Shown piece by piece: positions 18,547 to 28,727 of a stretch of DNA of 64,000 bases. The stretch covers positions 310,375 through 374,374 of the forward strand of contig NZ_PQVF01000002.1 of assembly GCF_002920915.1 (NCBI RefSeq), in the 5' to 3' direction. Positions within the stretch are counted from its first letter, which is position 1; every line of letters starts with the position of its first letter. This DNA comes from Solitalea longa (GTDB lineage Bacteria > Bacteroidota > Bacteroidia > Sphingobacteriales > Sphingobacteriaceae). A program made the translations under genes and the position numbers. The notes below the pieces were generated by a model. It did no database searches. It was not told the origin of the DNA and was given only the letters and a program-made list of their open reading frames with translations.

Positions 18547-20940
18547 TTACTCTGTTCTCAAACTCTTCACCGGATTGGCCATGGCCACACGAACGGCTTG
18601 GTAGCTTACCGTTAGTAATGCAATTAAAATTACCAGCACACCTGTTGCAGTAAATATTCCCCAACTAACATTAATGCGATAAGGATAGTTTTCCAGCCAT
18701 TTATTGGTTACCCACCAAGCTATTGGCATTGATATTAAAAAGGCAACGATGATGAGCTTAAGAAAATCTTTGGATAATAAGGCCACTACCCCTCCTACTG
18801 AAGCTCCCAGCACTTTGCGAATGCCAATTTCTTTGGTTCTCTTTTCAGCAGATAAAACCGAAAGGCCAAACAAACCAATGGCTGAAATGAAAATGGTCAA
18901 CACAGCGCCAAACAACAAGATAGTTTTCCATTTAGCCTCACTCTGATAATTCTCAAGGTTTTCGATATGCTTGAATTTGTAAACGTAAGGGTTAATTGGG
19001 AACAGCTTCTTGAACACCTTTTCAATGTATTCAAGGCTTGCCGTTTCGGTACGTGGCTTAATTTTGATGAAGACAATGCCATAGCCATTATCCTTTTTCA
19101 TAGTGAATAACTGCGGACCAATCTTTCTGCCTAAACCCTCAAAATGATAATCCTTCACCACACCTATCACATTATACTTTGTATTATGGTACCAAAAATC
19201 AACTACTTGGTTCAACGGCTCCTTCCAACCGGCTTCCTTTACAAAAGCTTCGTTAACGATAACCGAATGGCTTGAATCAGAAGGATAATCCTGAGAGAAA
19301 TTACGTCCTTGAATAACCGGCACTTTCAACAAAGGCAAATAGGTTTCGTCAACGGTTTCGTAGGCAAACTGCATTTGTTTCTCACCATTAACTTTAGCCA
19401 TAGTGCCCCAAAAACCTCCGTTTTTAGGTGCAACTTCCAATATATCCGGGCTCTTTTTCAACTCGTTTTTAAACACCAGTGCCTGCTCTCTGGATAGATC
19501 CCATTTTTGCACGCCAATTAAATTTGCATCGTCGTAACCCAGTTTTGCATTTGTTAAGTAGTTGAACTGTGAGAAAATAGTAAGGGTGGCAATAATTAAA
19601 AACGATGCTAATGCAAACTGCGTAACCACCAATAATTTTTGAAGGTAGTTTTTGCCGGCCAGCATAAAACGTCCGTAAAGTGTTTGCGTTGGGTTATATT
19701 TTGAAAGCACTAGAGCCGGATAAAAACCTGCCAGTAAACCAGTGATCAAAAACAATAATACATAGCCGCTAACGAGCTTTGCATCAATCAGGTAGCTAAA
19801 CGACAATGCTTTATTCGACAAATCGTTGAAAACCGGCAAGATCAGTTGCACCACTCCTAAGGCAAGCACAAAAGCGATAAAGCATAGGATGAATGATTCA
19901 CCCATAAATTGCATGATCAGCTGCATTCTTCCTCCGCCAACAACTTTGCGTATACCTATCTCTTTGGCTCTTTTAACCGATCGGGCTACAGTTAGATTAA
20001 TAAAATTGATGCACGCGATCAGCAAAATAAAAATGGCAATTCCGGAGAGTATATAAGAAAACATGGGATTACTGCCACCGACCAAGCCATTTTGAGCGGG
20101 CATTTCAGTACTAAGGTGCATGTTGGCATAAGGCTGCAACAAGTACTCCCATTTTTGAGTAACACCATATTTATCAAATTGCGCCTTTATTTCAGATGCG
20201 GCATCTTTCTCATAAACCATTTTCATTTTGCGCTCCACGGCCTGCGCATTGGCCGTTGGCTTTAAAACAATAAAGGTGTTAAGAAAGAAATTGAACCAGT
20301 TCTCGCTATTTTGTTCATCCTCTTTTGATACGATCATCGGCAACAAGACATCGAACTTAAGAGATGAATTTTGCGGACATTTTTTAGCAACTGCAGTAAC
20401 GGTATAAGGAACGAACTTCTTGTTTTCTTCAAAAAGGATGGCTTTACCAACCGCATCAGTCGTACCGAACTGTTTTATTGCTTCTGTCTCGCTGAGCACC
20501 ACCGTTTGCGGATGCACAAGAGCCGTATTAGGATCTCCGCTTAGCAGTGGGAATGAAAACATCGAAAAGAAATTTGAATCGACATATGAAAGTTCCTGCG
20601 AATAAATTTCGCCCTTGCTTTTTATATCGCGGTTTCCACCTTGCACACGAACAAAGGCTTCGATATCGGGAATATTTTGGGTGAAACGAGGCCCCTGGAA
20701 ATATCCTGTTATGGCATCCTTGCGCCCTTTTACACCATCTTTTGTTACTTCCTGAAAACCGATCCGATAGATCTGATTCACATTTTTATGGAACCGATCA
20801 TAACTCACCTCATCCTTTACATACAAGACAATGAGCATTGCACAGGTTAGGCCTAAACTCAGCCCTGCGATATTGATGAAGGAATAAACTTTATTCCGAA
20901 GTAAATTCCTTAATGCCGTTTTAAAATAGTTTTTTAACAT
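18547..20940 (-). CDS. MacB/FtsX-type ABC permease 3
   Basis: About 797 residues; start chosen at the ATG at 20940 (MLKNYFKTALRNLLRNKVYSFINIAGLSLGL), which matches the neighbours, rather than the open frame start at 21009. FtsX cores contain NFINLTVARSVKRAKEIGIRKVVGG and EKRTKEIGIRKVLGA. The periplasmic domains differ clearly from those of the other copies (for example the EAFVRVQGGNRDIKSKGE segment), which suggests different partners or substrates rather than recent gene amplification. Confidence 0.92.
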   Translation of the reverse strand: MLKNYFKTALRNLLRNKVYSFINIAGLSLGLTCAMLIVLYVKDEVSYDRFHKNVNQIYRIGFQEVTKDGVKGRKDAITGYFQGPRFTQNIPDIEAFVRVQGGNRDIKSKGEIYSQELSYVDSNFFSMFSFPLLSGDPNTALVHPQTVVLSETEAIKQFGTTDAVGKAILFEENKKFVPYTVTAVAKKCPQNSSLKFDVLLPMIVSKEDEQNSENWFNFFLNTFIVLKPTANAQAVERKMKMVYEKDAASEIKAQFDKYGVTQKWEYLLQPYANMHLSTEMPAQNGLVGGSNPMFSYILSGIAIFILLIACINFINLTVARSVKRAKEIGIRKVVGGGRMQLIMQFMGESFILCFIAFVLALGVVQLILPVFNDLSNKALSFSYLIDAKLVSGYVLLFLITGLLAGFYPALVLSKYNPTQTLYGRFMLAGKNYLQKLLVVTQFALASFLIIATLTIFSQFNYLTNAKLGYDDANLIGVQKWDLSREQALVFKNELKKSPDILEVAPKNGGFWGTMAKVNGEKQMQFAYETVDETYLPLLKVPVIQGRNFSQDYPSDSSHSVIVNEAFVKEAGWKEPLNQVVDFWYHNTKYNVIGVVKDYHFEGLGRKIGPQLFTMKKDNGYGIVFIKIKPRTETASLEYIEKVFKKLFPINPYVYKFKHIENLENYQSEAKWKTILLFGAVLTIFISAIGLFGLSVLSAEKRTKEIGIRKVLGASVGGVVALLSKDFLKLIIVAFLISMPIAWWVTNKWLENYPYRINVSWGIFTATGVLVILIALLTVSYQAVRVAMANPVKSLRTE

Positions 20941-21047
20941 AACTGTATTTTTAACTATAAGCCTTAGTGACACAACTCTATTTTCCACCTCATAATATTT
21001 CCCTTCCAAAGAATTGCACTGATTTTCAAAAGCTCAACTTCTTACTT

Positions 21048-23408
21048 CTATTCCGTTCTTAAACTTTTTACTGGATTGGCTCTGGCCGCTTTAACCGCCT
21101 GAAAACTTACAGTAAGCATTGCTATTGCAATGGCAGCGAAGTCGGCAATAACAAATACACTCCATCCTATATCAATACGATAAGCAAAATCCTGAAGCCA
21201 TTTATGCATAGCCCACCAAGCCAATGGAGAAGCGATAACAATAGCGATCAAAACCAGTCGTAAGAAATCTTTGCTCAGCATAGCCAAAATACCCGGCACG
21301 CTGGCGCCCAGCACTTTGCGAACACCAATTTCCTTAGTTCTTTGCTCTGCGGTAAAAGTGACCAGGCCAAACAATCCTAAGCATGAAATAAATATGGCCA
21401 GAAAGGCAAAGTATCTTGAAAGCTTGTTAACCGTAAATTCTGTTTTATAGGTCTTCGATATTTCCTGATCAGTAAAATTATACCTGAAAGGAAAGCCAGG
21501 ATTGAACTGTTTCACCATCTTTTCCATACTTGCGAGGGCCTGTTTGGTTTTACCAGCTTCTGATCGTATGATCACGAATGAGCCATACCCCCAGTCTTTT
21601 TTTACTAAACGAAGTATCAATGGTTCAATAGGAACATGTAATGAATTATGGTGAAAATCCTTCATTACCCCAATAATAGTTCCTTTGTCACCCCACATAG
21701 TCAACTCCTTTCCAACAGGGTCCTTATACCCAATTTTTCTGGCCGCAGCTTCATTTACCAGGTAGTTCAACGTGTCAGTTCCATAACCGTTACTAAAGTC
21801 ACGCCCATTCACCAATTGAATACCCATCGTATTTATATAATCATAGCTAATAGGGTTTGAACTGAATAGGATGAGCTTGGTGGTGTCTTTGCCGGGCCAG
21901 GTTACCCCTTGAGTAGAGCTACCTACTTCCAAAGGGCTACTTGAAGCACTTGTGACATTTTTTATCCCCGGTTGTTTAAGTAGTTCTTGTTTAAACGTTG
22001 GGAAGTTCTTTGCTAATTCGCCTTCTAAGGGAATGAATAAAAGATCTTCCCTGGCAAAGCCCAGATTCTTATTATGAATAAAATCGATTTGTCTGTATAC
22101 CACAATCATTCCGAGTATTAAAATGATAGATAGCGAGAATTGAAAAACGACCAAAGCTTTACGAAAAAAAGCAGCACTTGGATTAATTTTCAACGCTCCT
22201 TTTAAAACAACTATCGGTTTAAGAGATGACATGAACAAGGCCGGATACGAGCCTGAAATAATTCCGGTTAACAGGGTTAGCAAAATAATTGTCGACCAAA
22301 AAGAAGCATCACCAAAATTGAGGGCAAGCTGTTTATCGGTTAAGGCATTGAACGAAGGAAGAATGAAAAGGACAATCAGCAAAGCCGCCCCCATTGCCAT
22401 AAAAGAAACCAATAGGGATTCACCAATAAACTGCCCTATTAATTGTCTTTTACTTGCACCAACTACTTTTCGCACCCCAATCTCCCTGCTTCGTTTAAGC
22501 GAACGAGCGGTGGCAAGATTCATGAAATTAATACAGGCAATTAAAAGTATAACAATGGCTACAACTGAAAATATTCGCACATACTCTATTCGTCCACCAT
22601 TTGGCTTTCCATCTTCCCAGTTCGAATACAGGTATGATTCGCCGTAATTTTGCAAAAACACTTCTACATTGCTGCCCTTGTTCTTACTTTTTATATACCC
22701 CTTAAGTTTAGCATTTACTTTCTCAAGCGACGTATTTGGAGCAAGCATTACATAGCAACGCGGACCATTATTGCCCCAATCTTTTGCCCATGTATTTTGT
22801 TTTGCCCATAAATCGAAACTCATTAAAAAATCAAATTTCAAAGAAGATGACTTTGGAATTTCGTCGAGTACACCTGTAACAATCACATTTTCCCTGTTAT
22901 CAATGCGGATCATTTTTCCCATAGGATCCTGACCTTTAAAGTATTTATCCGCAAGTTTCTTTGACAACACCACCGCATCAGGGCGAGCGAGGGCCGTAGC
23001 CACGTCGCCTTTGGTCAGTTTAAACGAAAACATTTTTAAGAAATCCTTTTGCACGTAACGGCCCTTTTCTTTGTCGAAGGTATCGTTCACGGTAAAAAGA
23101 GGCTCTTCTTCCCATAGGAACTGGCTTGCCATTTGAATTTCAGGAATATCCTTTACTACGTTTTCAGCAAAGATTCCCGGTGTTGAAGGGAAAGTTGATA
23201 TGGCCCCTGAAAAAAACTGGTTTTCCATCACACGATAAAGCCGGCTGTCATTAGCATGGAACTTATCCATAGCCAACTCATCTTTAACCCAAAGCATAAT
23301 CAACAGGCTGCAGGTCATCCCCAGTGCCAAGCCCATTATATTTATGAAAGAGAACAACTTGTTGTTCAACAAATTTCTCCAGGCGGTTTTAAAATAATTT
23401 TTTAACAT
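21048..23408 (-). CDS. MacB/FtsX-type ABC permease 4
   Basis: A 786-residue permease opening MLKNYFKTAWRNLLNNKLFSFINIMGLALGMTCSLL. FtsX cores carry NFMNLATARSLKRSREIGVRKVVGA and EQRTKEIGVRKVLGA; the C-terminus is NPVKSLRTE. It is one of the two permease genes whose stop codon is not bordered by REP-like palindromes (the other is permease 1). A 44-residue membrane ORF lies 28 bp upstream of its start. Confidence 0.92.
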   Translation of the reverse strand: MLKNYFKTAWRNLLNNKLFSFINIMGLALGMTCSLLIMLWVKDELAMDKFHANDSRLYRVMENQFFSGAISTFPSTPGIFAENVVKDIPEIQMASQFLWEEEPLFTVNDTFDKEKGRYVQKDFLKMFSFKLTKGDVATALARPDAVVLSKKLADKYFKGQDPMGKMIRIDNRENVIVTGVLDEIPKSSSLKFDFLMSFDLWAKQNTWAKDWGNNGPRCYVMLAPNTSLEKVNAKLKGYIKSKNKGSNVEVFLQNYGESYLYSNWEDGKPNGGRIEYVRIFSVVAIVILLIACINFMNLATARSLKRSREIGVRKVVGASKRQLIGQFIGESLLVSFMAMGAALLIVLFILPSFNALTDKQLALNFGDASFWSTIILLTLLTGIISGSYPALFMSSLKPIVVLKGALKINPSAAFFRKALVVFQFSLSIILILGMIVVYRQIDFIHNKNLGFAREDLLFIPLEGELAKNFPTFKQELLKQPGIKNVTSASSSPLEVGSSTQGVTWPGKDTTKLILFSSNPISYDYINTMGIQLVNGRDFSNGYGTDTLNYLVNEAAARKIGYKDPVGKELTMWGDKGTIIGVMKDFHHNSLHVPIEPLILRLVKKDWGYGSFVIIRSEAGKTKQALASMEKMVKQFNPGFPFRYNFTDQEISKTYKTEFTVNKLSRYFAFLAIFISCLGLFGLVTFTAEQRTKEIGVRKVLGASVPGILAMLSKDFLRLVLIAIVIASPLAWWAMHKWLQDFAYRIDIGWSVFVIADFAAIAIAMLTVSFQAVKAARANPVKSLRTE

Positions 23409-23436
23409 AGTCTTAGCTTGTGTACGTTAAAGAGTC

Positions 23437-23571
23437 TTAGTGAATTGATATCCAAAACAGCATCAATGCACTGCAAATAACCCCCAGGGCAAGTCCCAAT
23501 ACAGTAAGCACAATGGTGCCTTGAATTTGAAACTTGTTTTTCATCTGTCTTTCAATAATGTGAGGTCCCAT
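23437..23571 (-). CDS. Small membrane protein candidate, 44 residues
   Basis: A minus-strand ORF from ATG 23571 to TAA 23437-23439, too short for ordinary gene finders. It begins MGPHIIERQMKNKFQIQG and continues into one strongly hydrophobic segment of about 22 residues (TIVLTVLGLALGVICSALMLF) that ends WISIH. The layout, basic residues then a single helix, is that of a small inner-membrane protein. It lies between permeases 4 and 5 in the same orientation, so it is likely co-transcribed; a role as an accessory subunit is inference only. Confidence 0.5.
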   Translation of the reverse strand: MGPHIIERQMKNKFQIQGTIVLTVLGLALGVICSALMLFWISIH

Positions 23572-23595
23572 AGTTTTTAGTTATAAGTTATTTTT

Positions 23596-23656
23596 AGCCT
23601 TCGACTACGCTCAGGCAGACGCTATTGGAAGTATCACGCTGAGCGAAGTCGAAGCG
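23596..23656. repeat. REP-like inverted pair touching the stop of permease 5
   Basis: A clean two-arm copy: the CTTCGACTACGCTCAG arm at 23596-23620 and the CTGAGCGAAGTCGAAG arm at 23633-23656, 12 nt apart, giving a ~16-bp stem with one mismatch. The right arm ends at the stop codon at 23657. Confidence 0.8.
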
Positions 23657-26083
23657 TTACTCTGTTCTTAAACTTTTCACCGGGTTAGCCAAAGCTGCTT
23701 TTACTGACTGGAAGCTGAGCGTAACCAGTGCAATTACTAATGCGGTAAGACCGGCTAAAACAAACACCCACCAACCAATTTCAATGCGGTAAACAAAATC
23801 TTGTAACCATTTATTCATGGCGTACCAGGCTATCGGAAAAGCAATAAGCGAGGCGATTAACACCAGTTTTAGGAAATCTTTTGAAAGCATTGCAATAATA
23901 TTAGCAGCCGAAGCTCCCAGTACTTTGCGGATGCCAATTTCTTTGGTGCGTTGTTCGGCCGAGTAAGCCACTAATCCGAACAAACCCAAACAGGCTATTA
24001 CAATGGCAAGCAGTGCGAAAATGATTGCGATTTTACCGATGTGCTGCTCGGAACGATACATTTCGTCAAAAGCACCATCAAGGAAACGGTAGCTGAACGG
24101 CATTCCAGGAGCCAGTGCTTTCCATTTTGTTTCCACCTGAGCAATTAAACTTTTAACGCTTGATGTTTTCACTTTAAAAGCTGCATAGCCATCGGTTTTT
24201 GCAAGAAATAAACACAAAGGGCCAATATTTTGACGTAGAGATTGATAATGGAAGTTTTTGACTACACCTATGATCGTATAGCTAATCATTACTCCCGATT
24301 GAAGGTCTTTAAGTGTGTAGATCTTTTGACCAATTGGATTTTTATAACCTAATATTTTTGCTGCGGTTTCATTAATGATCACTGCGTTTGAATCGGTTCC
24401 AAACTCTTTAGAAAAGTTTCTTCCCTCCTTCAGTTGAATACCAAGCGTTTTAAAATAATCATGTTCCACCCCCCATGTTTGGGTACTAAAGGAGTTTTGA
24501 ACACTCATCACCGTTTCCGTAGAAATGGTGCGTTCATTCCGCCAGGATGAAGAAACAGGCAAGAAACCACTTACAGTAGCACTTACCACACCTGGCATAT
24601 TGCTAACGTCATTCTTAAAAACATCGATATTTTTTTGAAGCGAACCTGCTCCATCAACAATCAAAACCTGCTCTTTATCGAAACCCAATTTTTTGGTTTG
24701 TATGTAATTAAGCTGGCAATAAACAATGATGGTTCCGATAATTAATACAATAGAGGTAACAAACTGAAAGACTACCAAACCGCTGCGCAGACTACTGCTT
24801 TTCATGCCGCCCGAAAGTTTTCCTTTCAACACCACCACCGGCTGAAAACCCGACAGGAAAAACGCGGGATAACTACCTGAAATAACACCCACTATAATCG
24901 GCAGCATTACTAACCATACAAGAATCCGGGTATTTAACAGATCTTTAATTGAGAGCGTTTTTGCGGCCACATCATTGAAGTAAGGCAACACTAACCAAGC
25001 TATAACTATAGCAATGGAAGTTGAAATAATAACAGTAAGTATTGATTCGGTTAGAAACTGTCCGATAAGACCTTTGCGTTCTGTCCCCAACACTTTACGT
25101 ATCCCCACTTCTTTAGCTCGGCGACTCGAACGGGCAGTTGAAAGGTTCATGAAATTGATACAGGCCAGCAAAAGAATAAACAATGCTACTGCTGAAAATA
25201 TATAGATGTACTGAATATTACTATTTGGAGCTATCTCCGCAACACGATCTGATCTTAGGTGAATATCTGTTAATGGCATCAGACTGTAATCGATTTTATT
25301 TCCGGCTTTGTAAAAATCATCCATGCTGTTTATTTGCATAATCTGCTTGGCCTGCGGAAAAATGTACTTCTGAATTACCTGTGCAAAATTCTTTTCAAAT
25401 GCCTTATGGTCTGTTCCTTCTTTAAGGAGTACATACGTATGAAAATTATGGCTTAAAAAAGTACCAAAGCCATAATCCAAATTTTGCATCGGAAAGAAGA
25501 AATCAAAATTGAAATGCGAATTATGCGGTATGTCTTTTATTACAGCGGTAACCTTAAACGGTGTTTTATTGGCTTCAATAACTTTGCCTAAGGCATTTGT
25601 TGTACCAAAGTATTTAATGGCTGTTGATGCTGTAATTACTACTGAGTTAGGCTCTGTAAGAGCTTGCTGAGGATCACCTTCAATAACAGGAAGCGTAAAT
25701 ACACTGAATAAGGTAGAGTCAACGTGTGCAATACGCTCTTCCTTAAGATACTCATTACCTTTTTTCACCAACTTACCACCACCTGAACTATAAATACGAA
25801 CGAATTCTTCAACCTGAGGATAATCTTTTTTAAGCGTTGCCCCCATTGGATCAGAAGTAACAGCATACTTCGATTCAATACTGCCAAATTTCAAATCAGA
25901 ATTTATACGAAAAATCCGATCAGCGTTTACGTTATAGCGATCGTAGCTGAGCTCATCAACTACGTATAACGAAATAAGAATGAAACAAGCTAAACCGGTA
26001 GCCAGTCCAATTATATTGATGAGGGAGAAGGTTTTGTTCTTAACCAGGTTTCTCCATGCAATTTTTATATAGTTGCTTAACAT
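23657..26083 (-). CDS. MacB/FtsX-type ABC permease 5
   Basis: An 808-residue permease starting MLSNYIKIAWRNLVKNKTFSLINIIGLATGLA. FtsX cores contain NFMNLSTARSSRRAKEVGIRKVLGT and EQRTKEIGIRKVLGA; C-terminus NPVKSLRTE. The first periplasmic domain (about residues 45-280) includes DMPLTDIHLRSDR-like sequence, a landmark that recurs in permease 2 (LTEIHLASG), placing these two closest to each other by eye. Confidence 0.92.
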   Translation of the reverse strand: MLSNYIKIAWRNLVKNKTFSLINIIGLATGLACFILISLYVVDELSYDRYNVNADRIFRINSDLKFGSIESKYAVTSDPMGATLKKDYPQVEEFVRIYSSGGGKLVKKGNEYLKEERIAHVDSTLFSVFTLPVIEGDPQQALTEPNSVVITASTAIKYFGTTNALGKVIEANKTPFKVTAVIKDIPHNSHFNFDFFFPMQNLDYGFGTFLSHNFHTYVLLKEGTDHKAFEKNFAQVIQKYIFPQAKQIMQINSMDDFYKAGNKIDYSLMPLTDIHLRSDRVAEIAPNSNIQYIYIFSAVALFILLLACINFMNLSTARSSRRAKEVGIRKVLGTERKGLIGQFLTESILTVIISTSIAIVIAWLVLPYFNDVAAKTLSIKDLLNTRILVWLVMLPIIVGVISGSYPAFFLSGFQPVVVLKGKLSGGMKSSSLRSGLVVFQFVTSIVLIIGTIIVYCQLNYIQTKKLGFDKEQVLIVDGAGSLQKNIDVFKNDVSNMPGVVSATVSGFLPVSSSWRNERTISTETVMSVQNSFSTQTWGVEHDYFKTLGIQLKEGRNFSKEFGTDSNAVIINETAAKILGYKNPIGQKIYTLKDLQSGVMISYTIIGVVKNFHYQSLRQNIGPLCLFLAKTDGYAAFKVKTSSVKSLIAQVETKWKALAPGMPFSYRFLDGAFDEMYRSEQHIGKIAIIFALLAIVIACLGLFGLVAYSAEQRTKEIGIRKVLGASAANIIAMLSKDFLKLVLIASLIAFPIAWYAMNKWLQDFVYRIEIGWWVFVLAGLTALVIALVTLSFQSVKAALANPVKSLRTE

Positions 26084-26122
26084 GATAGTAGGTTAGTTTT
26101 TATGTTATAAGTTGTTTGTTTT

Positions 26123-26226
26123 AACCTTCGTCTTCGCTCAGGCTGACGAGGTATTCGATTACGATCAGGCCATCCTTGTCATGCTGAACGAAGTCGAAGC
26201 GATTGCCCTGCTGAGCGTAGCTGAAG
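26123..26226. repeat. REP-like palindrome cluster beside the stop of permease 6
   Basis: More diverged elements at 26123-26147, 26178-26201 and 26207-26226 (CTTCGTCTTCGCTCAG, CTGAACGAAGTCGAAG and CTGAGCGTAGCTGAAG), ending two bases before the stop codon at 26229. Confidence 0.7.
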
Positions 26227-26228
26227 TG

Positions 26229-28586
26229 TTATTCGGTTCGTAAACTCTTTACCGGATTAGCCATTGCAGCCTTTATGGCTTGGTAGCTCACCGTTGAAAA
26301 AGCAATGAGAATGGATAGTATTCCCGAAGCAATGAAAATCCACCATTGCATATTTATATGATAGCTGAATGTTTGCAGCCACTTACTCATTGCCCAATAA
26401 GCAATGGGCGAAGCAATAAGAATGGCTATAACAATCAGCTTTAAAAAATCTTTGGATAATAAAGCGGTTATATTAATTACCGAAGCGCCCAATACCTTAC
26501 GCACACCAATTTCTTTTATGCGGTTTTCGGCCATATACGTTGCCAGACCAAACAAGCCCATGCAAGAGATGATAATGGTTAATGCCGCAAAAAGACTGAT
26601 CAGTTTTGAAGTGCGCTCTGCATCATTGAACTTCTTCGCATATTCCTGGTCAATAAACTGGTACTCGAACGGAAACTGAAAATTGTATTTCTTGAATATC
26701 TGCTCCGCTGTTTTAATGTTTTGAGCCGTTGAGTTTGCATTATTTAATTTGATATGGATTACATTGAACCATCCTTTGGCTCCTTCAATTACCATAGGTT
26801 GAGTATTTTCAAATGGCGACTGCAGCACAAAATCTTTAATCACGCCCACTACATGCCAATCGATGCTATTGTCTTTAACTATTTGACCAATCGGATCTTT
26901 AAAACCCATTATTCTTACCGCCGACTCACTTAAGAGACAGGCTGTTGAGTCAGTTGGAAATTCTTTCAGGTTGATATCACGCCCTTGAGTAATCGTTAAA
27001 CCGATGGTTTTGGTAAGGTCATCATCCACACAAAAGCGGTTGAATATAATTTTTGATTTCGGATCTTTTCCCTTCCATTCGAAACCCCAGGAATTGCTCC
27101 AGCCTTCGGTAATTGGTGCGCTGGTTTTACATACCGAAACAGCAGCACCTGAATTCAGTAATTCGTTTTTAATTAAAGGATATTTTTTAACAAGGTCTTC
27201 AGTTAAAAAATGATAGATCAGGTTATCTTTTGAATATCCGGTTTCCCGGTCCTGTGAAAACAGTATCTGTTTTTTGATAAAAAGTGTGGAAATAATAAGC
27301 ACAATGGCAATGGCAAACTGTATTACCACCAATACTTTGCGCGGACTAAAAGAAGTATGCGCTGCCTTTAAAACTCCTTTTAGTACCCGCACCGGTTGAA
27401 ATGCAGAAAGGTAAAAGGCAGGATAACTTCCGGCCAGCACGCCTGTAAACAGTATGAAAGAAACTAAAAAAATCCAGAACCTGATATCGGTATATTGAAC
27501 CGTTAATTGTTTATCGGTAATGCTGTTGAAGAGTGGTAAAAAGAACTGAACCAGCGCTAGAGCAAAAACACCTGCAATAAAGGCAAGCATAATCGATTCG
27601 CCTAAAAACTGACCGATCAGGGTTGATTTTTCAGCGCCAACAACTTTACGAATACCCACTTCTTTTGCCCGTTTTTCACTTCTTGCCGTACTTAAATTCA
27701 TGAAATTAATGCAGGCAATTACAAGGATAAATACAGCCAACAATCCAAAGATCTTAACCAGATCAATTCTTCCGCCCGCAATTTTACCCTCAAATTGAGT
27801 ATACAGCCTAAGCTTAGTTAATGGATGAAGAAAAAGTTCATTTTGCTCTTGTCCTTTTGAGTGTTTTATGGTGAAATCTTTAACCTTCGTACTAAAGGCT
27901 TCGGCATTAACATGAGGTTTTAATTCGATAAAAGTGTTAGTTGAGTTATTGCCCCAGTAATCATCGTCCCAGCCAATTTTTGTTAAATAGGCCCAAGGCA
28001 ATAAATATTCAAATTGAAAACGTGAGTTTGTTGGCGGGCTTTTTACTAATCCGGTAACAATAAAATTGTCTTTATTCTCAATTCTGATCGTCTTTCCAAT
28101 CGGATTATCATCATTGAACAAGCTTTTTGCAAGTTTTTCAGTGATCACAATCGAATAGACATTATTCAGAGCTGTTTTCGCATCGCCTTTTAGTACCGGA
28201 AAAGAAAACATAGTTAAAAAACCCGGATCAACAAATCCACCAGGCACCCGCAGTTTATTGTCGCCTACAATTAATAAAAACGGACTCCTGATTTCCACCC
28301 GCGAAACTTCCTGTATATCGGGCATTTCTTGCTTTAAGGTTTTACCTAAAACCTTCGGTGTAAAATCCCACGATTGTAATTTGCCATCAAACACCGAACG
28401 GTTCCACATTTGATAAATGCGGTCTTTTTTCTCATGAAACTTATCATAACTGAATTCATGCTGAATCCACATTAAAATTAGAATAGCACTGGCCATACCC
28501 ATAGCCAAACCCGAAATATTTATAAATGAGAATCCTTTGTTTCTCAATAAATTTCTAAATGCTATTTTAAAGTAGTTGCGTAACAT
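26229..28586 (-). CDS. MacB/FtsX-type ABC permease 6
   Basis: A 785-residue permease starting MLRNYFKIAFRNLLRNKGFSFINISGLAMGMA. FtsX cores carry NFMNLSTARSEKRAKEVGIRKVVGA and ENRIKEIGVRKVLGA; C-terminus NPVKSLRTE. By eye it is closest to permease 1 (shared LHPL/LHPM..LRLYTQFEG and YAKKFNDAERTSKL segments). It is the first permease after ATPase copy 2, separated from it by a GC-rich hairpin. Confidence 0.92.
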   Translation of the reverse strand: MLRNYFKIAFRNLLRNKGFSFINISGLAMGMASAILILMWIQHEFSYDKFHEKKDRIYQMWNRSVFDGKLQSWDFTPKVLGKTLKQEMPDIQEVSRVEIRSPFLLIVGDNKLRVPGGFVDPGFLTMFSFPVLKGDAKTALNNVYSIVITEKLAKSLFNDDNPIGKTIRIENKDNFIVTGLVKSPPTNSRFQFEYLLPWAYLTKIGWDDDYWGNNSTNTFIELKPHVNAEAFSTKVKDFTIKHSKGQEQNELFLHPLTKLRLYTQFEGKIAGGRIDLVKIFGLLAVFILVIACINFMNLSTARSEKRAKEVGIRKVVGAEKSTLIGQFLGESIMLAFIAGVFALALVQFFLPLFNSITDKQLTVQYTDIRFWIFLVSFILFTGVLAGSYPAFYLSAFQPVRVLKGVLKAAHTSFSPRKVLVVIQFAIAIVLIISTLFIKKQILFSQDRETGYSKDNLIYHFLTEDLVKKYPLIKNELLNSGAAVSVCKTSAPITEGWSNSWGFEWKGKDPKSKIIFNRFCVDDDLTKTIGLTITQGRDINLKEFPTDSTACLLSESAVRIMGFKDPIGQIVKDNSIDWHVVGVIKDFVLQSPFENTQPMVIEGAKGWFNVIHIKLNNANSTAQNIKTAEQIFKKYNFQFPFEYQFIDQEYAKKFNDAERTSKLISLFAALTIIISCMGLFGLATYMAENRIKEIGVRKVLGASVINITALLSKDFLKLIVIAILIASPIAYWAMSKWLQTFSYHINMQWWIFIASGILSILIAFSTVSYQAIKAAMANPVKSLRTE

Positions 28587-28603
28587 GAGTTTGATGATTT
28601 AGC

Positions 28604-28630
28604 AAAAGGCCCTGCCCGGCAGGGCCCTTA
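28604..28630 (-). terminator. GC-rich hairpin between ATPase 2 and the permease array
   Basis: GGCCCTGCCCGGCAGGGCC (28608-28626) folds into a 7-bp GC stem with a 5-nt loop; on the minus strand it is followed by TTTT. Placed inside the gene series, it may act as a partial terminator that lowers permease expression relative to the adaptor and ATPase. Confidence 0.6.
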
Positions 28631-28727
28631 ATTGAAACTTAAATAAATGAAGATCTTATAATCGGTGGTTGACTTAGTGATAAACCATTGAAGCAAAATG
28701 CCAATGACTAATCGCCAAACCCACAAT

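Noticed and set aside
28616-28720. Short minus-strand frame of about 34 codons from a TTG after ATPase 2
   Set aside because: It has a weak start, runs toward the GC-rich hairpin and lacks any similarity to the 44-residue ORF.
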